Shown piece after piece: positions 17,182 through 25,910 of a DNA stretch of 64,000 bases (the first letter of the stretch is position 1; every line of letters starts with the position of its first letter). The stretch lies in the NCBI RefSeq assembly GCF_030020805.1, contig NZ_CP125098.1:7891001-7955000 (forward strand), read 5' to 3'. Source of the stretch: Paenibacillus sp. RC67 (GTDB taxonomy: Bacteria > Bacillota > Bacilli > Paenibacillales > NBRC-103111). The notes below the pieces were generated by a model that made no database searches, had not been told where the DNA came from, and worked only from the letters and a program-made list of their open reading frames with translations. The translations under genes were made by a program, and so were the position numbers.

Positions 17182-17206
17182 TAGATATCTAATTATTAGA
17201 TATCTA
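17182..17206. promoter_or_regulatory. Perfect 25-bp palindrome upstream of the SDR operon
   Basis: The 25 bases are a perfect inverted repeat around T17194. Each half carries TAGATATCTA, itself a palindrome, so the site can also be read as TTAGATATCTAA (17181-17192) and TTAGATATCTAG (17196-17207), centres 15 bp apart. It lies 65 bases before the first SDR gene, the place of an operator for a dimeric repressor such as MarR. Confidence 0.7.
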
Positions 17207-17282
17207 GATAATATCAGAATATTTATTCCAGTGCAACGGAGGAACTTGGAATATCCATTCGCTGAATTTCGCGTCTAACGGC

Positions 17283-17312
17283 AAAAAAATAAGGACACCC
17301 TTGTGGGTGCCC
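17283..17312 (-). terminator. Terminator after the methyltransferase
   Basis: On the minus strand GGGCACCC-ACAA-GGGTGTCC is followed by TTATTTTTTT. It lies 36 bases after the methyltransferase stop and before the SDR operon promoter region. Confidence 0.85.
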
Positions 17313-17347
17313 AAATCTACTAACGGGATAATTTCTGCATAAAAAGC

Positions 17348-17950
17348 TTATTTTTGAGAATCAAGAATAAACATAGATGCATCTTGCCCCATGAATATTT
17401 TACTTCCATTATAAAAAATTTTGGATTGAATATCCCTGTACCCTATTTTAGTCATAATGTCAGTTAGCTTTTCTTGATTAAATCCGTTATGAACGATATC
17501 TGAAACTATGTTTTCATTTTCATTAAAATCTACGATTAGTAAATGTCCTCCTTCATTTAGAACATCGAATAATCTTGATAATACCAATTCAACATCATTA
17601 ATATGGAGGAGGACCTGAGCCATAAAAATATAGTCAGCATGTAAATCCTGTAGACCTTCCTTTTCAAAATCAAAGCATAATGTATCTACATTCTGAATAT
17701 TAAATTCAGAGATTTTTTGCTTTATTTGATTAATCATATTTTGTGATGTATCCAGAAAAAGCATAGAATTAAACTCGTTTAACAAGTTCATTCCGACTAG
17801 ACCCGTTCCACACCCAAAATCAATAGCATTCTTACTTTTAGCGTCAACTAAATATTCACGGATGGCATCTGATGATACCTTTGCAATATGAATTCTTTCA
17901 GAAGTGTCATATATATTTGCTATCATTTCAAACTTATCCGTATTTCCCAT
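17348..17950 (-). CDS. Class I SAM-dependent methyltransferase
   Basis: 200 residues from the ATG at 17950, which follows GGGAGAGG. Motif I is AIDFGCGTGLVGM (about 37-49), the acidic end of strand 2 is LFLDTS, and motif IV is ADYIFMAQVLLHI. It belongs to the Methyltransf_11/25 group; the substrate is open. Codons are AT-rich, unlike the GC-rich segment directly before it (17960-18120). An in-frame extension to 18103 runs through that segment and is basic and unlike any methyltransferase, so I exclude it. Confidence 0.8.
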   Translation of the reverse strand: MGNTDKFEMIANIYDTSERIHIAKVSSDAIREYLVDAKSKNAIDFGCGTGLVGMNLLNEFNSMLFLDTSQNMINQIKQKISEFNIQNVDTLCFDFEKEGLQDLHADYIFMAQVLLHINDVELVLSRLFDVLNEGGHLLIVDFNENENIVSDIVHNGFNQEKLTDIMTKIGYRDIQSKIFYNGSKIFMGQDASMFILDSQK

Positions 17951-17959
17951 TATTACCTC

Positions 17960-18120
17960 TCCCATCTGCCTTAAAAAATCTATTCGCAGCATCTTTATAT
18001 CCTGCCGCAAAAAGCCCGATTGCGCCAACTTGCCCGCCGAGCGTGGCCTATTCCAAGCCCATGCCCTGCAATGCGCCTTTCCAAGCCTTCTGACAGACCA
18101 CAATGGCTAGATTCCTCCAT
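17960..18120. repeat. Candidate GC-rich interspersed repeat remnant
   Basis: About 160 bases with GC clearly above both neighbours and with open frames in several phases on both strands, none of which has a good ribosome site with a family match. A 41-residue minus-strand frame from 18120 (MEESSHCGLSEGLERR...) and a second phase reading VGAIGLFAAGYKDAANRFF both look protein-like at once, which is a mark of a dispersed repeat with overlapping frames rather than of a gene. I cannot confirm copies elsewhere. Confidence 0.35.
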
Positions 18121-18137
18121 TTGCACCTTTGCTTGCT

Positions 18138-18602
18138 TTAATATTGTCCTTTAATTACAAAATACGAACCCCGAATGGTTCCGGCTAGTTTAGATTTCTG
18201 CCTAGCAAACTTAAACTTCTCTTCTAGCTCCTTTGGTACGTCCATCCCCTCAGAAAGCTTAAAACCAACGGCCCGCTTCTTAGGGTCATCAACCGTATAC
18301 ATGACATTCACCGCAAGCCCGTCCTCATAAAAGACGTAGGTAAATTTTATATTTTCCACTTGAAAACGCGATGTTTCTAAAGGTTTGGCCGCAAACGCAA
18401 TATTTCGTTCTTCTTTCAAAATTCGGTTTACATAATCAAGGCTCTCCTGACTATCGCTAGCTGGTACAACCGTAAATTCATGCTTGTATTTGGTCATAAA
18501 GTAACGGGCTTCATTAGCACGTAAACCAGCAAGCGCTTCTACTACAGGTGAAGACTCTAAACCAACCGTAGACACATTTTTAAAATCAACGATATACGAC
18601 AT
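18138..18602 (-). CDS. Conserved-looking protein of unknown function
   Basis: About 154 residues. GGGGA lies six bases before the ATG at 18602, so I prefer it to the ATG two codons earlier. No signal peptide or membrane segment. It is a mixed alpha/beta cytosolic protein with alternating strands such as FTYVFYEDGLAVNVMYTV and a basic C-terminus (KFKFARQKSKLAGTIRGSYFVIKGQY). I do not recognise a family. It stands between rlmH and the methyltransferase on the same strand without an evident terminator on either side. Confidence 0.6.
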   Translation of the reverse strand: MSYIVDFKNVSTVGLESSPVVEALAGLRANEARYFMTKYKHEFTVVPASDSQESLDYVNRILKEERNIAFAAKPLETSRFQVENIKFTYVFYEDGLAVNVMYTVDDPKKRAVGFKLSEGMDVPKELEEKFKFARQKSKLAGTIRGSYFVIKGQY

Positions 18603-18752
18603 TTTCATTCCCCGTTTCCTCTCAACTATTTCCCAAAAATAGAAATTTCATTATCTTCTTGTCTACCAAATATTATACCAAAAATAATTCAATATAAACG
18701 TTCACGTCTGGGATATGATAAACCCCGTTGTTTCCCCGTATTAAAATTTGTG

Positions 18753-19232
18753 TCACTTATGATACGGTTCCCCCCGCATAATCTTAAACGCCCTATAAAT
18801 CTGCTCCACCAGCACCAGCCGCATCAGCTGGTGCGGCAGGGTCATGCGCCCGAACGACAGCTTCAGTTCGGCGCGTGCCAGCACCGCGGGGGCTAGCCCT
18901 AGCGAGCCCCCAATGACGAAGGCCACGTGGCTGCGCCCATACGTGGCCAGGCCCTCCACATGCCGCGCGAGCTCATCGCTCGATAGCGGCTTGCCGTCAA
19001 GAGCGAGCGCCACGACGTAGGCGTCGCTCTTGATCTGCGCGAGGATGCGTTCGCCCTCGCGTTGACGTACGAGCGCCTCCTCCGCGGCGCTCATGTTCTC
19101 CGGTGCCTTCTCATCAGGTACCTCGCTGATCTGCACCTTGGCATACGGCCCAAGGCGCTTGACATACTCTGCAATGCCCTGCACCAGATACGATTCTTTC
19201 AGCTTACCTACTGCGACAATCTGTATTTGCAT
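18753..19232 (-). CDS. rlmH: 23S rRNA pseudouridine-1915 N3-methyltransferase RlmH
   Basis: 159 residues from the ATG at 19232, exactly the family length; in-frame codons upstream are not used. It is a SPOUT methyltransferase that methylates the pseudouridine at position 1915 of helix 69 in 23S rRNA on 70S ribosomes. Visible marks are QIVAVGKLKE at the start, FVIGGSLGL (SAM-binding knot) and the C-terminal MTLPHQLMRLVLVEQIYRAFKI with YHK as last residues. The position after htrA matches the order in Bacillus. GC content in 18800-19100 is much higher than around it. Confidence 0.95.
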   Translation of the reverse strand: MQIQIVAVGKLKESYLVQGIAEYVKRLGPYAKVQISEVPDEKAPENMSAAEEALVRQREGERILAQIKSDAYVVALALDGKPLSSDELARHVEGLATYGRSHVAFVIGGSLGLAPAVLARAELKLSFGRMTLPHQLMRLVLVEQIYRAFKIMRGEPYHK

Positions 19233-19300
19233 AACCCACAACATCCTTTTCTCTCTTTTGTTATCAGTTTCTTTAAATCGCAATTATCGCCAGCAAAATA

Positions 19301-19336
19301 AAAAGAAGGCCCCGTCTTCATCCGAACGTAGGACCT
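19301..19336 (-). terminator. Weak terminator after the CxxH/CxxC gene
   Basis: On the minus strand AGGTCC pairs with GGGCCT (one G-T pair) across a long loop and is followed by TCTTTTTATTTT. It lies 31 bases after the stop of the small zinc protein. Confidence 0.4.
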
Positions 19337-19366
19337 CCTCCAACATACTTGCTTATCCTGCCACCG

Positions 19367-19534
19367 CTATACGACCAAGAACCTTGCACGCTCCATGCAG
19401 CGCTCACAATGCGCCGGAGGCTCCCAAGCCGGAAAGCGTGTTTCATCCAGGTCGACAATATCTGGAGCATCCTCGTATTCATCGACAAATTGATCAATAG
19501 CTAATTCCAAATGTTCTTTACACACTACATACAT
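19367..19534 (-). CDS. yyzF: Small CxxH/CxxC zinc-ribbon-like protein (YyzF)
   Basis: 55 residues, found by reading the gap between rlmH and htrA. The sequence begins MYVVCKEHLE and ends with HCERCMERARFLVV, giving Cys5-x-x-His8 and Cys43-x-x-Cys46, which can bind one metal ion; an acidic middle (EYEDAPDIVDLDE) joins them. Length, motifs and place between htrA and rlmH match the Bacillus YyzF family, whose function is unknown. Likely in one unit with htrA, 35 bases downstream of it. Confidence 0.85.
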   Translation of the reverse strand: MYVVCKEHLELAIDQFVDEYEDAPDIVDLDETRFPAWEPPAHCERCMERARFLVV

Positions 19535-19569
19535 AATAAGACCCCATTCTTCTCTGTGTACTTCCTCTG

Positions 19570-20805
19570 TTACCGGTCAGTCAGCTCAGCCATCGTGACC
19601 GTAGCCGTTGCTTTTTTACCGGCACGGTAATAGGTAATGCTGATTTTATCACCGATCTTTTTCTGGCTGTAAATGTACTTGCGCAGCGCAAGCGTACTGT
19701 CTACCGGCTTACCGTCCAGCTCGACGATAACATCATTGGTTTTCAAGCCGGCATCCTTCGCTGGTCCGGTCGCATCAATAATGATAATACCAGTTTTCAC
19801 ATTCGCAGGCAGCTTTAATACTTCGGTCCCTTTAAAAGATTGCAAATTTTGCGTCACAACACCGATATAGGGCCTTTTAATCTTATGATCTTTAATCAAC
19901 GTATCCAGAACCGGTTTGACTGAATTGATAGGAATAGCGAAGCCAAGCCCTTCGACTCCCATGTCCGCTACCTTCAATGTATTGATTCCAACGACCTTAC
20001 CTTCCAAATTCACCAAGGCTCCGCCGCTGTTTCCCTGATTAATGGCCGCATCTGTCTGGATAACATCCATCTCCCAATCATACTCTCCTTGTTGGCCTAG
20101 GGAAACCGGTATCGTGCGTTTAGGCCAGCTAATAATCCCTCTAGTTACACTTGGAGCAAAGCCCAGACCTAAAGGGTTGCCTACCGCAATCGCCGTTTCT
20201 CCAGCTTTCAATGCATCAGAATCCCCGAATTCAGCTACCTGCTTAATCCCGCTTCCGTCCATCTCCAGCACCGCCAAGTCGGTCATTTGATCTCGACCTA
20301 GAAGAGTAGCCGTCTTCCGTTCCCCGGTCGATGTCACTACCTCTAACTGATTGAAGCCCTCCACTACGTGATTGTTCGTCACGATACGGACCTTATCTCC
20401 CGCCTTTTGAAAGAGGATGCCGGAACCGAGTCCTACAGCTCCCGACATAACACTTTTGTCGCTTTCCTTGTTGGATGCAACGACGCTAATGACGGTAGGA
20501 CTCACTTTAGCTGCCGCACGAACAACGGAATCGCTTGCGAGCTGCTGCTCATCTAGTGCACCCGCCGAGCTGCTCGACTTACCAGCATCTGTAGAAGCAA
20601 CAGCCGGAAAAGCCTGATCCGTGGTCTTGCCCCCTGTTCCGAATAGGAGTACCAGCGCCAGCATCACAGCCGCTCCACCAAGCGCAGGCAGCAGCCAAGG
20701 GGCGTTAAGCACTTTTGACCGGTTTCCGCCTTGCTTGCCTGGTGGCGTCCACCCATTCCATCGCGAAACCTTAGTGGAATAAAAATCATCATCGAACAGA
20801 CTCAT
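19570..20805 (-). CDS. htrA: HtrA/DegP-type membrane serine protease (S1C family)
   Basis: 411 residues from the ATG at 20805 (GGGAG nine bases upstream). A short cytoplasmic part, one membrane helix (about 48-66), then a trypsin-like domain outside the membrane with His in NNHVVEG, Asp in DLAVLEM and Ser in GNSGGAL, and a C-terminal PDZ domain (about 310-400: PYIGVVTQNLQ, GIIIIDATGPAKDAGLKTND). It degrades misfolded envelope proteins. Its position after walJ is the same as that of yyxA (htrC) in Bacillus, and it probably belongs to the Wal-linked cell-envelope set. Confidence 0.92.
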   Translation of the reverse strand: MSLFDDDFYSTKVSRWNGWTPPGKQGGNRSKVLNAPWLLPALGGAAVMLALVLLFGTGGKTTDQAFPAVASTDAGKSSSSAGALDEQQLASDSVVRAAAKVSPTVISVVASNKESDKSVMSGAVGLGSGILFQKAGDKVRIVTNNHVVEGFNQLEVVTSTGERKTATLLGRDQMTDLAVLEMDGSGIKQVAEFGDSDALKAGETAIAVGNPLGLGFAPSVTRGIISWPKRTIPVSLGQQGEYDWEMDVIQTDAAINQGNSGGALVNLEGKVVGINTLKVADMGVEGLGFAIPINSVKPVLDTLIKDHKIKRPYIGVVTQNLQSFKGTEVLKLPANVKTGIIIIDATGPAKDAGLKTNDVIVELDGKPVDSTLALRKYIYSQKKIGDKISITYYRAGKKATATVTMAELTDR

Positions 20806-21016
20806 CGCAACCCGCTCCCTTCTCTGCCTCAATGCAGAGCCGCCATTCTAGTAATCTTTCAAACTTTTACGAAATAATAGGAATGTTTTACCCATCGTAA
20901 GACTAGAATAAGAGTATGAACCCGGTAGCAATCCTACAGAAGCACACCCGGCCGTAAACTCTGTTGCTTCAAGGGGAGCGCCCAAAACTCGTTTTCCGGA
21001 AAGGATGCCGAACCCT

Positions 21017-21244
21017 ATGAATCGTATTTCCAACCATTTAGAACAAGTAGATTTGATTGCCAAGGTAGCCGACTTGAAGAACGCCCATTACCAGAACGCA
21101 CTGCTAGTCAGCGCCTTGATCGAAGTACTCGTAGAAAAAGGAATTATCACCGCTCAGGACATTGCATCGATGTCCAAACAATTAGACGCAGCTTTTACTC
21201 CCGAACCGGAGCTTACTCCTCATCCAAGCGATCCCACTCCGTAG
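21017..21244 (+). CDS. Small helical protein of unknown function
   Basis: 75 residues from the ATG at 21017; GGAAAGGA about 11 bases upstream fits this start better than the ATG at 21005. The N-terminal 55 residues are a helical pair (LEQVDLIAKVADLKN, ALLVSALIEVLVEKGIITAQDI), the rest is a Pro-rich acidic tail (EPELTPHPSDPTP). No family recognised with certainty. It is the only plus-strand gene within the minus-strand wal-htrA block, and its end overlaps walJ tail to tail by 32 bases. Codon use looks normal, so I take it as real. Confidence 0.65.
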   Translation: MNRISNHLEQVDLIAKVADLKNAHYQNALLVSALIEVLVEKGIITAQDIASMSKQLDAAFTPEPELTPHPSDPTP

Positions 21245-22016
21245 CGCGGTCATAATATGTATCCATCAGCCGGGCGCGGTGGTCGTCAGCAGCGAGTCGC
21301 TCTTCTACTACACTATTCACCGTCAGCCTGGCCAAATCCATCATGTTATGATCCCGACTCAAGTGAGCCAGATAGACTCTTTTTGTTCTGGAAGTCATGA
21401 TATCGACAAGACCGATCCCAGCAGCTTCATTGGATAAATGCCCCAAGTCACTTAGGATACGCCGCTTAATATTCCATGGATATTTCCCCATCCGCAGCAT
21501 CTCGATATCATGATTGGACTCCAATATCAGCGCGTCGCTGTCTTGAATTTTCTCTTTCACCTTGGAGCTCATATATCCTAAATCGGTAGCCAAGCTCAGC
21601 TTTTGATCCTCATGATAGAAGCAGTACCCCACCGGTTCCGCTGCGTCATGAGAGATGCCGTACGATTCCACCTGCAGGGAGCCAAAATTGCGCACCTCTC
21701 CAGTTTCCATCACACATCGCTTGTCATCAGCAATCTCACCGATATGCTTATTCAGCTCTTCCCAAGTCTTCTCATTCGCGTATACTGGCAAATCGTATTT
21801 TCGCGCTACAGCGCCTAAGCCTTTAATATGGTCCGCATGCTCATGCGTCACCAGAATCGCATCCAGCTCTGAGGCAGCCATGTCTTTCTCCTTCAGCAGC
21901 TGATCGATCTTCTTGGCGCTGAGCCCTGCATCGATTAATACTTTACCCTCATCTGTCGCAACCACCAGCGCATTCCCTGTAGAACCGCTGGACAATACTG
22001 TAAAGCGCATCCCCAT
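21213..22016 (-). CDS. walJ: Metallo-beta-lactamase-fold hydrolase WalJ (YycJ/VicX)
   Basis: 267 residues from the ATG at 22016. Metal ligands are in THEHADH (about 60-66), His in the YGISHDA segment and Asp in LATDLGY. WalJ proteins are MBL-fold phosphodiesterases or nucleases linked to the WalRK system; a role in coordinating cell wall and DNA metabolism has been proposed. It is the last of the five wal genes, 33 bases after walI, in the order walR-K-H-I-J found in Bacillus and relatives. Confidence 0.93.
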   Translation of the reverse strand: MGMRFTVLSSGSTGNALVVATDEGKVLIDAGLSAKKIDQLLKEKDMAASELDAILVTHEHADHIKGLGAVARKYDLPVYANEKTWEELNKHIGEIADDKRCVMETGEVRNFGSLQVESYGISHDAAEPVGYCFYHEDQKLSLATDLGYMSSKVKEKIQDSDALILESNHDIEMLRMGKYPWNIKRRILSDLGHLSNEAAGIGLVDIMTSRTKRVYLAHLSRDHNMMDLARLTVNSVVEERLAADDHRARLMDTYYDRATEWDRLDEE

Positions 22017-22049
22017 AACTCTAAACTCCCATCCTACAACCTGCAAAAG

Positions 22050-22787
22050 CTACTTTTTGTTTTTTTGCGGCGGATCAACCGCCCCGTTCAAAGCATGAAC
22101 ATAATAGATTTCCCCATTGCCGACAACCCGCCAGTAAGGCACCAAAAACATGGTTTGGGAATTAAACGTCTGCCCATGGTACCCCAGCTTGATGCTGCTG
22201 ACGACCGTTCCGCTCGGGAAATAATTTTCAATCAGACTGCCAAGCACCGTGTAAGGGGAAATGACCTTCTGTTCCTTCTGATCCCCCTCCTGCTTAACGT
22301 CCGCGTATTCTTGACGATAGGCTACGATCATCCCGTTTTGTTCCGTAAGCTCAAGCCTTACTTCGAACATCGGGTACGCTCCGTACAGCTCATGAAATAC
22401 ATAGGTTCCATTAGCACTTAGAACCGGGTCATATAAATATTTATCCATATTCGGAATAGCAGCCCGCGCAGCGGCATCCTTAGATGTCCCTTTGCTTAGC
22501 AGAGGACTGTATTTAAACGGCATCTCCAGCGGAACCGGTTTGTCCATCGTCAGCTTCTCATCGAATTGAACGACAATCTCCTTCATACGCGGTACTTCCT
22601 TAGGCATTTCTGCATTAATCTGAATATTCTTGCTCTTCATTAGCCGCTGAATCTCTTCTGTTGAGCTTGCTGTAGAGGGATCGAACTCCAGAAGGTCCGA
22701 ACGGGTCGTCCACAGCTGGTAGCCGAGCACCAAATTCAGTAAAAAAAACGAAAGGATCAATATAGTTTTAGCTCGACTCCAGTCCAT
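22050..22787 (-). CDS. walI: WalRK regulator WalI (YycI)
   Basis: 245 residues with one N-terminal membrane helix (AKTILILSFFLLNLVLGYQLW, about 6-26) and an extracellular domain. YycI with YycH binds WalK in the membrane and adjusts its activity. The start MDWSRAKTI is characteristic of the family. It lies 18 bases after walH and before walJ. Confidence 0.92.
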   Translation of the reverse strand: MDWSRAKTILILSFFLLNLVLGYQLWTTRSDLLEFDPSTASSTEEIQRLMKSKNIQINAEMPKEVPRMKEIVVQFDEKLTMDKPVPLEMPFKYSPLLSKGTSKDAAARAAIPNMDKYLYDPVLSANGTYVFHELYGAYPMFEVRLELTEQNGMIVAYRQEYADVKQEGDQKEQKVISPYTVLGSLIENYFPSGTVVSSIKLGYHGQTFNSQTMFLVPYWRVVGNGEIYYVHALNGAVDPPQKNKK

Positions 22788-22805
22788 GGGTTCCCTCCTT
22801 CATTC

Positions 22806-24083
22806 TTATTCCAAAAACTCATACGTGCCGTCTCTTAGCTCCACCGTCCATGCAGGCACTAATTCCATCTTTTGTTCCCCTACGATCGGGCGATATCCCG
22901 GAAATATGGAGATCACCGCATTTTTCTTCGGATATTGGTTCAGCTTGGCATCGAGCACTTCGCCATAGCTTAGCGATACTTCTTTGCTCATAACCCCTTG
23001 AGAGTCCGGAATAATCGTTGATCGCTCATAGCTTGAAACGATGCCCTTTTGCAGCACCATCTTTATAAATCCAATATTTTCACTGTGTTGATTTATAATC
23101 GGGAGTGATCCGTAATACTGCCTGAAAATGAAAGCCTGGTTCACAGGAAGTAACCGCTGCGGCACCTTTTGCACCCCAAACTGGCCATTCCAGCCTCCGT
23201 GCTGATTGACGAACTGCACCGCCGAAATTAAATTCTCCTGCACATCGATCTTACTGTCAGCCGGTGCGACCGGGTCAGAGTAAATAAGCCAATGCTGGTC
23301 GTTTTTCAACTGCAATCCCCGCTTCGCATCGGTATAAATCTCCGTACCGTCCCATTCCGACAAGTTCCTTGTTATAGCTGGGTCCACGAAGAACGTCCGC
23401 TTCAGCTGATCGCCTGTAAATTGAGTGTAGGTAAGTTTGTAGCTGGGGAATGTGATCGGCTTGGTCGGCAAATAAAAATCACTGTCGACTTTATACGGAA
23501 CCGTGCCTTCCACTGCCATCAAGCGTTCAATATCTTTAGCGGAAATATCCGCCTTCTGCACCTCATACACCGTGCTGGCCGTATCCGTGAACAATATTGT
23601 ACGAACCTCGTCCTTCGCTTCTCTGGCGATAATCCAAATCCGCGTAATAATATCGTTATCCGTAGGCAAATCGCCTTTCAGCTGCATAATGCGTTGTAAA
23701 ATATTAATCGGCACTCCATCGCGGAAAAACAGCTCAATCCCCTGCTGTTTACCCCGAACCTCATCCAGATTCATGTTTAAGGCGGAGACCGTTGTTTTGC
23801 GAAATCCCGAAAGTGTCCTCTGCTTCACACTATCCAGCACTTGATTGTAAGCGGCCGTATTCGGATACAGCACCGTATGCACCTGATTCCCCATATGAAG
23901 AACAACTTGATCCGCGAACAATAAGTCTTCCAGCTTGGCCTGCGTGCCAATTGGGTCTGTTTTTACATAGTCTTGTTGAACAAGAGGATCAAACTTCGGA
24001 GAGCTATAGGACAGGTAGTACGTTTGTACCAAGCTAAGCCCGACAAGGAGCACCAGCAGCCATGTTTTCAGCTTATCGATCAT
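22806..24083 (-). CDS. walH: WalRK regulator WalH (YycH)
   Basis: 425 residues: one N-terminal membrane helix (TWLLVLLVGLSLVQTYYLSY, about 7-26) and an extracellular part of three domains as in YycH. It acts with WalI on the WalK kinase. Its ATG overlaps the walK stop by 4 bases (ATGA), so the genes are translationally coupled. Confidence 0.92.
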   Translation of the reverse strand: MIDKLKTWLLVLLVGLSLVQTYYLSYSSPKFDPLVQQDYVKTDPIGTQAKLEDLLFADQVVLHMGNQVHTVLYPNTAAYNQVLDSVKQRTLSGFRKTTVSALNMNLDEVRGKQQGIELFFRDGVPINILQRIMQLKGDLPTDNDIITRIWIIAREAKDEVRTILFTDTASTVYEVQKADISAKDIERLMAVEGTVPYKVDSDFYLPTKPITFPSYKLTYTQFTGDQLKRTFFVDPAITRNLSEWDGTEIYTDAKRGLQLKNDQHWLIYSDPVAPADSKIDVQENLISAVQFVNQHGGWNGQFGVQKVPQRLLPVNQAFIFRQYYGSLPIINQHSENIGFIKMVLQKGIVSSYERSTIIPDSQGVMSKEVSLSYGEVLDAKLNQYPKKNAVISIFPGYRPIVGEQKMELVPAWTVELRDGTYEFLE

Positions 24084-25906
24084 ATCGCAGCCTCCTCCAT
24101 TGTGTAAGGAAGCGTGAAGGTGACCTTCGTTCCTTGTCCCAATTCGGACTCAAGCAAAATCGTTCCTCCATGTGCCCTTACTATTTCCCGGGCAATCGAT
24201 AGACCTAGTCCAGTGCCTCCCATACTGCGCGATCTTGCCTTGTCCACCCTATAAAACCGTTCAAAAATACGGTTCAAGTCCTTCTTAGGAATACCGATGC
24301 CCGTATCCTGCACATTAACTTCCAGCAGATTGGGCTCAGGACGGTGAGCACGAATCGAGATATGCCCCCCATCCGGCGTATACTTGATCGCATTAGAAAC
24401 CAGATTGTCGAGCACTTGATCGATACGATCCCGATCCAGCATTATTTCATCTACAGAAGGCTCTACATCCATTTCTATCTCAATGCCACGATGCTCCATT
24501 TGGAATGAGAAGCGGTCTGCCACTTCTTCCAGCATCTCTTCAACATCCGTCAATTCTCTGCTTATAATAGCCTGCTTCGAATCGAGGCGTGACAGCTGCA
24601 ATAAGTCCGTTACAAGGCGAATCATTCGTTCGGTTTCATTGCGCGTTACACTGACGAATTTGCCTGCCAGCTTGGGCTCTTCTAACGCTCCGTCCTCCAA
24701 TGCCTCCAGATAGCTCTTTATCGTCGTCAACGGGGTTCTGAGCTCGTGTGAGACGTTAGCAACGAACTCCCGCCGGGATTCCTCCAGCTTCTCCTGATCC
24801 GTTACGTCCTGAAGCATCGCAATGGTGCTTGCCGAACCCTTTTCCTTACTGTAAACCGTCGTAAAGCTAACTCTAACGGACAAATGCTCCTCTTCAACTT
24901 CATGAAAAAACTGCAGCATCATCGTCGAATCCTCGACCGTTTGATGCTCCCTCATCGTTTCTCTAGTTATACCGAGTACCTCCGGAAGTGGTCGTCCCAG
25001 CGTCGTATCTTCATTCAACTGAAGAATTTGCTTCGCTCTCCGGTTGATGACCATCACTCTTCCATCATCGTCGGTTGCAATCAGCCCATCATTCATGTTG
25101 GTCAAGATGGAAGCCAGCTTCTCTTTTTCCTCTTCATTCAACGACAAGGCATCCTTAAGCCGCTCCATCATAAAATTGAACGTTTGCCCAAGCTGTCCGA
25201 TCTCGTCCTTACCCAGCACAGGAACTTTGTCATTAAATCGTCCCTCAGCAACAGCTGTAGCCTGCCGGGTTATCGCTTTAATTGGGCTGGTAATCGTAGC
25301 GGAGAGCATGATGCCCAAGGCAGCCGTCAAACCAAGAGCAATAATAGTACCCGTAATAAGAAATTGATTAATCCGGTTGATCGTATTATACAGCTCTTCC
25401 ATTGAGGCAATGATGTAAACTGCGCCGTTGACTTTAACTCCCGAAGCGACGGGCTTCGTTATAATCATTTTGCGAGCGCCGTCAAAATCGGTGAACATCC
25501 GCTGATTGTCCTTGATTCCCTGCAGAGCGCGAGTGACCTCGGGCTGCGTATTCTTTTGTCCTATAATAGCCTGATGCGTTACCATCGAAGTGGTCAGAAC
25601 AAATCCGTTCTGGTCAATGACCTGAATCTCCGATCCGCTGTTAGCGAACAGCTTGTTCACCACATCGTTCATCTCGGCATTCTTCTTAGTATCTCCTTGC
25701 GGGGTCTCCTCGTTTAAGTACTTCTCCACCCACTGAGTTAGCAATGCTGCCTGGATATTATGAGATTCAATAAAATCGTTTTTAAAATAGCTTTCCAGCG
25801 TCCTGACAAAATAAACCCCGATCAGCTGCATCGCTATAAGGATCAACAGCACATAGATAATGATGATCTTCGCTTGAATGGATTGAAAGAAACGAATTCC
25901 TTTCAT
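24080..25906 (-). CDS. walK: Sensor histidine kinase WalK (VicK/YycG)
   Basis: 608 residues. Two membrane helices (about 12-30 and 185-205) enclose an extracellular Cache-like domain; then a HAMP (SATITSPIKAITRQ), a PAS domain (about 262-370, GLIATDDDGRVMVIN), the HisKA box SHELRTPLTTIKSYL with the phospho-His, and the ATPase domain with N, G1 (DTGIGIP) and G2 (GTGLGLS) boxes. WalK controls peptidoglycan hydrolases through WalR and is essential in most relatives. Starts 4 bases after walR. Confidence 0.96.
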   Translation of the reverse strand: MKGIRFFQSIQAKIIIIYVLLILIAMQLIGVYFVRTLESYFKNDFIESHNIQAALLTQWVEKYLNEETPQGDTKKNAEMNDVVNKLFANSGSEIQVIDQNGFVLTTSMVTHQAIIGQKNTQPEVTRALQGIKDNQRMFTDFDGARKMIITKPVASGVKVNGAVYIIASMEELYNTINRINQFLITGTIIALGLTAALGIMLSATITSPIKAITRQATAVAEGRFNDKVPVLGKDEIGQLGQTFNFMMERLKDALSLNEEEKEKLASILTNMNDGLIATDDDGRVMVINRRAKQILQLNEDTTLGRPLPEVLGITRETMREHQTVEDSTMMLQFFHEVEEEHLSVRVSFTTVYSKEKGSASTIAMLQDVTDQEKLEESRREFVANVSHELRTPLTTIKSYLEALEDGALEEPKLAGKFVSVTRNETERMIRLVTDLLQLSRLDSKQAIISRELTDVEEMLEEVADRFSFQMEHRGIEIEMDVEPSVDEIMLDRDRIDQVLDNLVSNAIKYTPDGGHISIRAHRPEPNLLEVNVQDTGIGIPKKDLNRIFERFYRVDKARSRSMGGTGLGLSIAREIVRAHGGTILLESELGQGTKVTFTLPYTMEEAAI

Positions 25907-25910
25907 GGCG

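Noticed and set aside
17951..18103. 51-residue basic extension of the methyltransferase
   Set aside because: It lies in the GC-rich, probably repetitive segment; GGGAGAGG directly before the ATG at 17950 marks the true start.
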